In this document: positions 1-10,000 of the stretch, piece by piece
Numbering within the stretch: position 1 is the stretch's first letter
How the letters are laid out: each line of letters starts with the position of its first letter
Origin: a virus
Direction: 5' to 3' (one strand)
Length of the DNA stretch: 21,709 nucleotides
Virus record (IMG/VR): IMGVR_UViG_3300009104_000135
Coordinates: 1-21,709 of that record
The notes under the pieces: generated by a model
Told to the model about the DNA's origin: nothing
Databases searched by the model: none
Seen by the model: the letters and a program-made list of their open reading frames with translations, nothing else
Program-made: the position numbers and the translations under genes

Positions 1-287
1 GAATGTCAGCTAAATCTAATTTTGGATTTGGTAAAAACTTAGGAATGATACTTACTATTGCTGAATTAGTTCCTTCAGCAGAAACTCATATGGTTACTCC
101 TAAAATATGGCAGAAATATGTAAGAGTAACTGTTAAGGGTAAAGCTATCAAAAAAGAAGTAGCTAAAATAGCTCAAGGATTATACCCGAATGCAGAACTA
201 CATGGTAAACGTGGAGGTCTACTTGACGGTAGAGCCGATGCATTAATGATTGCTCACTATGGATTAAAACATATGGAGGAAGAATGA
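1..287 (+). CDS. RuvC-like Holliday junction resolvase, C-terminal part (5' truncated)
   Basis: About 94 residues are visible, and the frame is open to the window edge, so the ATG at 3-5 is probably internal and the true start lies upstream. The segment reads FGFGKNLGMI, then VTPKIWQKYV, then DGRADALMIAHYG. This matches the second half of phage/bacterial RuvC-type RNase H-fold resolvases: the glycine-rich helix, the V-x-P-x-x-W-K strand, and the C-terminal acidic motif whose Asp residues bind metal. The first catalytic Asp and the middle Glu would lie upstream and cannot be checked. In phages such enzymes resolve branched replication or recombination intermediates before packaging. The gene ends in a 4-nt ATGA overlap with the next gene, implying one transcript and coupled translation. 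The family call is fairly secure; substrate and exact role are inferred. Confidence 0.8.
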   Translation, partial: MSAKSNFGFGKNLGMILTIAELVPSAETHMVTPKIWQKYVRVTVKGKAIKKEVAKIAQGLYPNAELHGKRGGLLDGRADALMIAHYGLKHMEEE

Positions 288-718
288 AAATAGAAATAGA
301 TATAGATATTGAATCTATAGTAAGAGAAGCACTTAAAAAGAAACAATCAGAACAGATAGTTTCTGCTCCTATAGAAGCTCCTCCTACTAATGGTAAATCT
401 AAATGGGAATATGGACGTGTACCAGGTAAAAGACGCACTACTGAAGAACTAGCTCTACATGAAGCTGAAAAGAAATTAAAGCGTAGACTTACTCCTGAAG
501 AAAAAGGAGAAATCAAAGCTAAAGTACATATAGATGAAACAACAGAAAATAAAATTAAAGAAGCTGCTATTAAAAAAGATAGAATAGATAAAATGACTGC
601 TGAGGGTATTGCTGCAGCTACTAAAGAATTAATTAAAGAAAGTGAAGATATTATTCATGATGAAGAAACAATTCCTAAAACTGAAGATTTTAATCTTCCT
701 AAATCCTTATTTCAATGA
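284..718 (+). CDS. Hypothetical charged helical protein (144 aa)
   Basis: I do not recognise this protein. It is highly charged and Lys/Glu-rich, with no membrane segment or signal peptide. Residues about 1-20 form an acidic/amphipathic start, followed by a Pro-containing linker. A basic stretch (YGRVPGKRRTTEELALHEAE) runs into a predicted long helix around residues 45-125, and the tail is acidic. The start is well supported: a strong GGAGG-type Shine-Dalgarno lies just upstream of ATG 284, inside the end of the resolvase gene, and the ATG overlaps that gene's TGA. It lies between a recombination nuclease and two small genes, so a nucleic-acid-metabolism accessory role is possible, but nothing in the sequence shows it. 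Confidence 0.8.
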   Translation: MKIEIDIDIESIVREALKKKQSEQIVSAPIEAPPTNGKSKWEYGRVPGKRRTTEELALHEAEKKLKRRLTPEEKGEIKAKVHIDETTENKIKEAAIKKDRIDKMTAEGIAAATKELIKESEDIIHDEETIPKTEDFNLPKSLFQ

Positions 719-870
719 CAAACATTAAAAGTATATTTTATACTATCGGAACTATTGTCCTGATATTCACAGGAATACTCATATTACCTATAGGATTATT
801 TTTACTTGTTATAGCTATAGTATATGGTTTTTATAGATTGTTATTTACCGTGAGACAAATCCATGATTAA
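715..870 (+). CDS. Small hydrophobic membrane protein (51 aa)
   Basis: A short reading frame starting MTNIKSIFYTIG and ending RLLFTVRQIHD. Residues about 7-44 are almost entirely hydrophobic, broken by a Pro-Ile-Gly turn near residues 25-27. It could therefore be a two-helix membrane hairpin or one long segment, with a short basic C-terminus. Its ATG overlaps the preceding TGA (ATGA, 715-718) and its end overlaps the next ATG by 8 nt. There is no clear Shine-Dalgarno, so translation is probably coupled to the upstream gene. Small phage membrane proteins of this kind include holins and spanin-like or superinfection factors; none can be assigned here. The open frame, overlaps and coherent hydrophobic composition support a real gene. 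Confidence 0.65.
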   Translation: MTNIKSIFYTIGTIVLIFTGILILPIGLFLLVIAIVYGFYRLLFTVRQIHD

Positions 871-1027
871 TCTACAAGAAGCATTATTAATAGTAAGTAA
901 ATTATTAAATGATTACTTAAATGATCCTAATATTCACGTAACCAAAGAACAAAAACAAGCTGTACTATTAGTTAGAGATATAGCTGAGGGTAACGGTTGG
1001 AGTATTCAGAATGAATTTCGAGATTAG
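863..1027 (+). CDS. Hypothetical small protein (54 aa), last gene of the plus-strand arm
   Basis: The frame starts at ATG 863 (MINLQEALLIVSKLLNDYLN) and ends at TAG 1025-1027. It is predicted to be mostly helical, with two amphipathic helices around residues 3-20 and 28-44, and is soluble. I do not recognise a family. It overlaps the 51-aa gene by 8 nt and its stop codon overlaps the stop codon of the convergent giant gene (shared bases 1024-1027). There is no strong ribosome binding site of its own, so it is probably translationally coupled. Its reality rests on the close packing and the plausible amphipathic sequence. Confidence 0.6.
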   Translation: MINLQEALLIVSKLLNDYLNDPNIHVTKEQKQAVLLVRDIAEGNGWSIQNEFRD

Positions 1028-1036
1028 AAATTCTTT
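1010..1036 (+). terminator. Weak hairpin at the convergent gene junction (possible terminator)
   Basis: GAATTTC (1013-1019) and GAAATTC (1027-1033) form a perfect 7-bp stem around a 7-nt loop that contains both overlapping stop codons. AA/TT pairs could extend it past one mismatch. On the plus strand it is followed by TTT, then mixed sequence. The stem is A/T-rich and the U-tract is poor, so termination is uncertain. No better terminator separates the two converging transcription units. Confidence 0.25.
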
Positions 1037-4000
1037 AGATCTGATAATACTTCAAAGAGAGTTATATTATTTGCTTCATCAAATAGATCATCAGTCTGGA
1101 AGACATTCGGTAAGAAGTCTCCACCCATCCAAGCACTATTTACATTACCTAGAGTAGGCATACCAGTCAATTCCTGTATAACAGCAGAGATAGCAACAGA
1201 TGATGGATTAGTTGTTACTAATCTTTTAACAGCTCTTTGATTTCTTAACCAATAAGATAAGAAAGAAGTAGCACCAAGAGCGTCAATCATTTCTAATGGA
1301 GCAATAAGAGACTCATCAAATAGTACGAATGCTTCTAGTGCTTCATGTAATGCTTCTTTAAAGGATTTTCCTAAAACATTTTGACTATGTTCCATCATTA
1401 CATAGCGACCCATAAAATCTGTCATCTGTACTACTTGTTTAGAATACTGATATGGAATACTTTCTTTAGTCCAAAATAATGTATGTGCAACTGTTTGTAC
1501 ACTTCTAGGAATTTTATCTCCAATATTTTTAAGTTCACCTTTAAATAGTAAACGAGACATTCTATTCCAATATCCATCCATTTGAGCTGCATTTAAATCT
1601 TCAATAATTAATGAATCTACACCCGCCTCATTCATTTTATGAATCTTATTTCCTTCAATTCTAACTTTCAATCTCTTTACTTGCTGAGCTTCAGCACTGT
1701 TATCTGGTAATTTTTTAGTATCAATTTCATATTGAAGTTTTCTCATTTCCAAAGCGTCTTTACTATATCTCTTATATTCAGAAAGTCCTTCAATTAATTT
1801 ATTAAAAATATAAGACGGTGGAATTTTACGCATCATTAACTGCGTTACATTCGACATCATATTTAAAAAGATAACTTTTGGAATTGCTAATACTACTCGA
1901 TTCTTACCATATCCTACTGTTTCTTTAATTGCGTAATGACTTAAACCAGCAACTCTTTCAGCTAATGGATGTTTATTATTCTCAAAAACTTTATGTTGAG
2001 TAATATCTTTTTGTTTATATCCAAAGACCTTATCAATAATATCAATTCGAACCATGAACTCACCATTAACAGCAAACTCTTGTATATATTCCCGAACTGG
2101 TCGAGGCAATTTTCTGTAACGGTCATGATATGCAGATGCAGGATCTAATATATTAATAAACTGATTTGGGTAAGTTTTATATAGATTTTCCTGTTCATGC
2201 ACTAATAGATGAACTGTTTCTTTATCATTTATAATAGTATTTTTACGATCTACTAAATTAGAATGCATATGCGCAAACACATTCTGAAATTCTAAATCAG
2301 GCTTAATATAATTTTTTGTGTCTTCATGATTCATCATTATTCGATAATCAACTATCTTATTATTCTGATCAAATAACGGACGAAATTTAAATCGATCATC
2401 AAATCCTAATTTCTTAGCTAGTTTATTTTGATGTTGTTTAAATTGTTTAAGCTTAGCGCGAATTGCAAACATATCTGGTCTACCAGTATTACCAACCTGA
2501 TAAGCAGGATTTAAACTTAATATTTCTGTTAAAGTTGTTCCTTGATTTCGTGTATTAGTCGTAGACATAATCCCAGATACATCTTTTACTTCTGGTTTAT
2601 CTCTATTGATATACATAATATAATGTGTTTGATTAGTAGCTATTTTACTTAATTTAACAGACTCTGTATATCCTCTCTCTTCAAATTCTTCTTTTTGTTC
2701 AGGTGTACCAATCTGAATATCAGTTAAATTATCCATACGTTCGACAATATATCCTTTCATCATTTGAGTAGGATCACCATCGAATAAATCTTTTCGAGAT
2801 TTTGCTTTAAAATTAATATGTGCTTGCATGATGCTAATAATACCATTTTGTTGCGAATCAGCTTTAAATTCATTTTTAGCTAAGTCTTTAATTAAATGAG
2901 CATCTTGCGTATCAATATGACCTAATGCTGAAATGGTTGCATATGCATCTAATAAGCCTACTCGTTCTTCTGTAGGATTAGAAAGATAATCTAAAGCTAT
3001 TGAATATGCATTAGATCGAGAATCTGCTAATCGTTCAGTTAATCCTGTCATTTGCCAATATCCTAATTCATCAGCATATTGGATAGCAGCGCTATCTGCT
3101 GTTACACCTAATCTACGTAGTATATCTCTTTGTAATTGTTTTCTAGCTCGTATTGAATTCTTATCTTTACCAATTAATCCAATAATCTTTTTCATCCCAG
3201 CTGGTGAATTAAGATCTAAATTAGCAGTTATAAGTTGAGAGATATCACTACGTAACATTACATTAGTAAGTGCTTCCCTGGTTTCAACAGACATAGCATG
3301 TCGTTTAGTTGGATCTACTGATTTCCAAATACTTTTTATTCCATCTTGTTTATTTCCATTAAACCAATCTATTTGGAATGTTTCCGCTAGTTGACGTTGT
3401 TTTGATATATTACCTTTTGATTGAAGTAGTTGTTCAATCATTTTCTCATTAAGAACACCATCTCCAAATTCTTTAAGAAGTCCTCGCATTGAATAGTTCA
3501 TTTTTTCCATCCAATGATTACGAGCTTCAGTGACAGTATTATCTTCACCAAAATAAATATATGGTAGTGCAATTAACCCAGTAGCAATTTTTAATCCAGG
3601 ATCAGCGCTTTCAAAACTAGGTTTTCCTTCTTCAGTAGATTTAACTACTGCTCGCTCATATCTTTTAAAAGCTTTGTTAGCAAAATTTCTAATTATTTGA
3701 TCAGATGCATCTAAAGTTTTATATGTTTTACTTTGTATCTGTTCAGCTTTACTTTTATGTTTATTCTGAATTGCAACGAGTTGTTCAGTTATTGCAATAG
3801 CTTCTGACAACTGTAGATCGTTCTCAGGCCTATATACACGTTGCCCTAACACTTCTCTGACAGTATCAACAATATTTTTAATCATATCTAACATGCGTTC
3901 GTATAATCCGGTCCTTTGAGCAATAGAATTACTCTTCATGAAATTAGATAGAGACGCATTCGTATTAGCATATGCCATAAACTCATGTAATCGAACTTCT

Positions 4001-7000
4001 TCTTTTGCATGAAATGCATGCTCATATTGCTTTTTAGCCATGACAATTTCTGCAGCAGTAGCTAATCTTGTAGGACCTGTACCAGGAGGTAAGAACACTT
4101 TATAACCTTGTCCTTTACCGTATGTTAGTTCTAAAGTATTCTGAACATTTGAATACAATCTTTCAATTCTTTGCCTAACTAAGGGAGATTGATCAATAGC
4201 TATAGAAGTCATTGCATGTAATAACTCATGAGTATAGACTTCCTGAGGAGATTGACCGTTACGAATTCTTGGGGCATTTCGACTAGCTGAAACTGTTACT
4301 CTTTCTTTAGCTTCACTATATGTTCCTTGAGTAATTCCTTCAATTTGTTCATATGTTAATTGAATACCTGCTGTCGAATCAAAACCTTTACTTAATATAT
4401 CCAATACACGATTAAGACTATCTGTATGATTAGCTTCTTCTTCCGCGTTATTATAATAATTGCCTGATAACTCAACAAAATCATTAAATAATGTTTTAAC
4501 TTTATTACGAGTTATGTCACCCATATCTCTTGTGTCATAAGTCTTTCCTTTATCAGCCAATAAAGATTTTAATTCTTGTTTATCCTCTTCAGTAAAAAAG
4601 TCAAAAGAAGTCTGATGTTCTTCGTATGTTCTAGTAAATGTTTCTGCAATTTCTTTTTTAGCTACTGGATTACGTTCTCTATTATTAACTGATTCTTCAG
4701 CTGCAGCTAACATTGCCTCCCTCAATACTTGATCTTGAGATTGACCTTCTGGTTTTTGCATAAACATTTGTAGAGATTCATTAAGTCCACCATTCTCAGA
4801 AGCTAATTCTTCAAGTTTACGTCTTGCCTCTAAAACCTCATCTTTTACACGTTCAAAATTATCTAATAAATCTGGAAGAGTAATCTTAGCTTCATCTCTA
4901 TTTTTATTATCGAAGAACTCATCTTCAATATAGTCCTCAACTTCCTTTTCAAAATCCTCACCCATTTGGGCGGTAATACCTAATACCCTCTGAACTTGCT
5001 CATAGGTTTGTTCAATAACACTATGAGTTCGATTATAGTGGAGGAACAATTGCCCGTAAGCTGCACTAATTGTAGACAGCTGTTCTGGGCTAGCCATAAA
5101 TGCATCATGTAACATTAATACATTTAAATCCCCAACCCAACGTTTACCATCAACATTAATGTTTGAATCACCATTCATGGTTTGAGTTAGCAGAACAGAG
5201 TCCATATTAATAATCTGGCGTATTAATGCAGACACTCCAGGCTCAATAAATCTTAATTGTTGTGGGAAGGTATTATGAGTTTGAGAAATATTAGAATCAT
5301 ACTTACCATTTTTATCCTGTTTAGCTGTTCTATATTCAATTCTTTCGTCAGCAAGTTTATTTCTACCTTGAAGACTTGAAACTAAATCTAATTGTATTTC
5401 TTCAGGAATATCTTTTTTAAAATTTATTATTTTAATTAATCTAGTTTTAGCATTTTCAGTTAAGTCATCTACATTCTCTTCAACAAAATTAATGAGTTCT
5501 TTACTACTCATTTTATCAACGTTTTCAGGTACCCCTATTTTATCGTTTAGTACTGAAACATTTTCAGTTTTAGATAAATCAATAAATCCTTCAGTATTAC
5601 CATTTTCATCAATGGTAGATAAAGGACCTTTATATTGAGGGAATAGTTTGATTAAATTACTTTTTGTATCCTTAATCATTTTGGTTAGTTCATGTTTAGT
5701 CAATGAACTACGCCCAACTTCTTCTAACTTCTCTGCATATGCTCGTTTAAAATGAACCATAAACGTGCCGTGCAATACTCCACCCATCTGAACAACAGTA
5801 TCTCTAGCTTCCTTAGTTGGTTCCAACATAGCATTAAGACCATGATCAAACCTAGGAGCTATAGTAGTACTAATATTAGCGTGGAGGTAATTATCATTTA
5901 GATATTTATTTAAAGATGTTCCATTTCTAATAGCTTCTGCGAATTCCTGTTTTGTTACTACTTTTTTAGTACCTTGATTATCTTGATTAAAAGCTCCTAA
6001 TTTATCTAATGCATTAATGAATGCCCCAATTTTATACCGATAGTCATCAGCTCGATCTGCTTCTGCTTCCAGATCTTCACCTACTGATGTAAGTCTATAC
6101 TCTTCAAAGAAAGCACGAGTTTCATCAGCTGCAGGTTTGGAATCATTATACGTTTGTTGCATAATTCCAATTTGGGAATAGATTTCACTAATGATATCTT
6201 TAGTGACATCTTTAGAAATACGATCTATACCGCCACCGTACATATGGATAATAAACGGATATTTAACTACGCTGCGTAGGGCTCCATCATCTTGTTTAAA
6301 ATCAGGGAAGAGAACATCAAGTGCTCCATTTAACCGATTGTAATCTGATAAGAATTCAGCATTAGCTTTTGCTTGTTTTCTATCTTGTTCTTTTTCTTTG
6401 TCATCAAGTAATTTTCTATATGCAGCTTCTTGTGCTGAAGTTGCTCTTGTAACTCCTGGACCAGACTTATGTGGTTTTACAGGAGGTAGCCCGTGTAATT
6501 TTCTTACTTTATTTAATTCTTTAAATGCCGCTGTACGTTCAGGTCCTGGCAGCATGTTATCTATGAATGAAGCGTCTATATCTCTATCTATATTGATCTC
6601 ATTTTCAAATTCTTTATCTTCTGCTGCAACTTCTGCATCAGTCATTAATTTATTAGTCTTAGCATTTCTACGTGTCCATTCTGGAGCTTTTTTATTTTCT
6701 CTATTGTAATACCATCTAGCAATTGCTTTAGATTTACGTCTTTTCTCATAAACCTCATCACGACGTATTAAAGCTTGAAGCATATCTTTTTCTTTTGAAT
6801 CTACATATACTTTGTATTTATTCTTACGTTTTCTATAAGTCGAGAGAGGGTTGTAATCATCCTTCCAATTGTTATCAACAATGTAATTGTAAGGAATACT
6901 ATTTTCTTTATTCATCTCCATAGTTCCATCACCCATTGCTTCTTGTACATACTCTGCAAGAGTTTGGTAGGTATCTGGAGCTTCAGTATCATGTTCAGTA

Positions 7001-10000
7001 TCATCACCAAAATATGTAGCTATTTTAGCCAACATTTCTGGCATATTCTTCCACATTGGGAATTGCATAACATTCATTGCAAAACCATTGGAGATACCAT
7101 CAATCTCCATAACAATATCTGATTCAAATGATTTATTAATTGTTTTTCTAAAGCCAAGCTTAGCTGATTTACTAGGAGATACTTTCATGTACTGAGCTAA
7201 TCCAGCAATACCCTGGAGTAGGGACATGTTACCACCTCCAGTATCTTCACTAGATTTAACAATAGATAAGGCATCAGCAAATTCTTTAGCTGCTGCTTTC
7301 TTTGCTGCTAACGCATTCTTATGCTTAGTCTTATTAGCTTTTTTAAGTTTAGTACTTTCTACAAGATTTCTTGCTTTAGTTAATTTTTGATAAGCATGAA
7401 CTGCAGCTAATACATTACTGTTATTAACAAGATCATTAAAATAAGTTTTTGAATCACCATAAGTTTGTTTATCAATATCACTTCCAAAATTCTGAGCAAC
7501 AGCTAACTCAAACTTCCATAGATTTTTTTCGTTATAAGTTTTTGGTTCCCAAGATTTTAATAGGAAACGATCAACTTTACTTCCTTGAGGATTGATCTTG
7601 CCTTCTTGCATAATACGATGATGATTCTGCAGGCTATAAGTAAAATAAAATTTCTCTAGTTCATTACGATCATTAGCTTCTACAAGTCTTTTTAAGCTAG
7701 CTAATTTATCTCTATTAGAAGCTGCTTTAGACTCCATATCATATTCATGCCATCTACCTTTTTTAATAGGTTCACCGTTTTTATCAACTTTACGTTCACC
7801 ATCTTTATCTAATACATATACGTATTCGCCATTAGCATCTTTTTCATATAATTCTTCAATACCCATTACTTGTTCTAAAACATCACTATGATCTTCAAAT
7901 AGATCACTAACTATATCCATTGGTTGAGATTTACTCCATTCAACCTTATGTAGTTTTTTTAGAAGTCTTTGTACTTCTTGAGGTACATCTCCAAAAGTAC
8001 CGGGTACATCAGTTCTAATATCTCGTGGATTTTGTAGTGGACCAGCATTAGATTGAATATCTAAATTAAGTTTTGTAGTTAAATCTTTTACTGCAGCTAA
8101 TCCTTCTTCAGAAGGAGGCTTATCTTCATTAACCTTTAGTTGTCTATATCCTAATCCATCTTTATCAGCTTTAGATCCTGGAGGGTTATTGTTATAGACT
8201 CGTCCCTCTTCGTGAGCTTCTTCAAAAGCCCATTTATGTACATCTTTAATAAAGTAAGCTTCACTATCATTGCCTTGAGCTGTTTCAATAGCTGCCATTC
8301 CAAGAGCAGGAATTAAATGTTCATAATATATGTCTATTCCTTCTTGTGTTAATTCGCCAGAAGCCTTAGCGGGAGATAAGTGTAGCATCTGAGATATGTC
8401 ATATCCTATCTGTCTAGCTACATCATTATAGCTGTACCCTAATTTTTGCAATTCAGCTTTTTCATTTGAAGATAATTTTTGAGTATTATTATAGAGAAAA
8501 GCTTCCATTTTATAATCACTATCTCCAAATACGTTATTATCTGAAGTTCTTTGTCTCCATGTCATTGCACCAATCATCATGGAGAATATAACTTGATTAG
8601 GTAATATTCCCTGCTGATTATCAGGATTTTTGGTATCTTCACGATACAATAATGACAATGGTTGTCTAATAGCGTAATTAGTTGTATCTTGTAAATCTGC
8701 AAGTTTAACAGTAAAAGCATTACCACCTTCTACTCCAGGTCCTTGAACTTTAGCTTTATCTCCTTTAATAGAAATAACTTTTAACTGAGCACCACCATAT
8801 TTTACAGGTTCTTCAGCATTTTCATCCCTATCTAATAATACAACTGTATTACCTTTTACAATTGGATGATAAAGAGTTTCTCTAAATCGTGCCGCAAATT
8901 TAGTATATCTATTAGATAAAATTTTAGCTGATTTGGAATCTAGTCCTAGATTTATTAATGCTTTAGTTAACGCTTTAGGAGTTTCAATATCAGCATCAGA
9001 AAGAGTATGAATCCCTCCTTCTTTAACTCGTTTACCTATATTAACTAAATCAGTAAATTTTTTCCCAACTAGGCCAAGAGCTTTATCTAAATTATCTTTG
9101 CTTACTGCTTTAATAGCTGTTTGATATACCAGGGTAGCAGACTCTATAAAATTCTTTCCTGCGAACGAGAATTCGAGTTGTTCTCCTGGTTTACCTTCTT
9201 CATCTTTAGTAGTCTCTCGCACATCAGGAGCAGGTTCATCAGGAGATTTAGTAGACTCTTCAGGTGCTTGATCTTCTGTCCTAGTGTCATCTCCTGCTGG
9301 TTCATCAGTTTTGGATTCTGCGATACGTGATTTAAGACCTGCAATTGTTGTTTTGAGTTCGTCAATTTTGTCTCGAAGAATTTTTTTATTTTCATCATCT
9401 TCCCCTAATTCATTAAATGCATCAACAGTAGTTTTTAATTCTGTTTCAGCTTCTTTTAATTGATTTTCTAAAGTAGAAGCTTCGTCTACTGCTTCATCAA
9501 TTTTAATATCTTCTCGTTGCTCATCTGTTACTTCTTCAACAACGCGAGACATACCTCCTCTTAGCTTAACTAATGTGTCATATACGTTTTGCTTAGCTTT
9601 AATCTTAATTTCTTGATTAGCAGCTGCTTGGGCCATAGAAGTCTTCTTATAACCCTGCACTGTTCCCATAATTAATTTGCCGTATTTAACTTCTCCCTCT
9701 AAATTATTAATAAGACCATCAGACTTATTAATAGTGAAATTTTTAAACTTATGAGTTTTATCTGTAATTAGAGTAACAAACTGCCCATTGTTTTTACGAG
9801 ATTCGAATGACTGTCCTTCTTTATATTCAGTACCATTTGCTTTAGCTTGAGCTTTTGCATCTGCTTCAGTTAATGGCATAGAAACTGTTTTGTAGTTCAT
9901 TTTGCGTACACCTCTCGGTGACTTTTCATCAATTGAACCTACAACAACAGCACCCATACCAGAAGCTAAGTTAGGGATCATACCTTTAGCTCGTTTAAAC

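Noticed and set aside
163-516. 117-aa minus-strand open frame opposite the resolvase and 144-aa genes
   Set aside because: It is antisense to two well-supported overlapping plus-strand genes, and its composition looks like a shadow frame (Ser/Leu/Arg runs from A+T-rich antisense codons).
9121-9398. Overlapping 69-aa plus and 84-aa minus frames inside the giant gene's acidic linker
   Set aside because: They are explained by the repetitive Glu/Asp/Lys codons of the linker and coiled coil. Neither has an independent start signal, and the surrounding giant frame is continuous.
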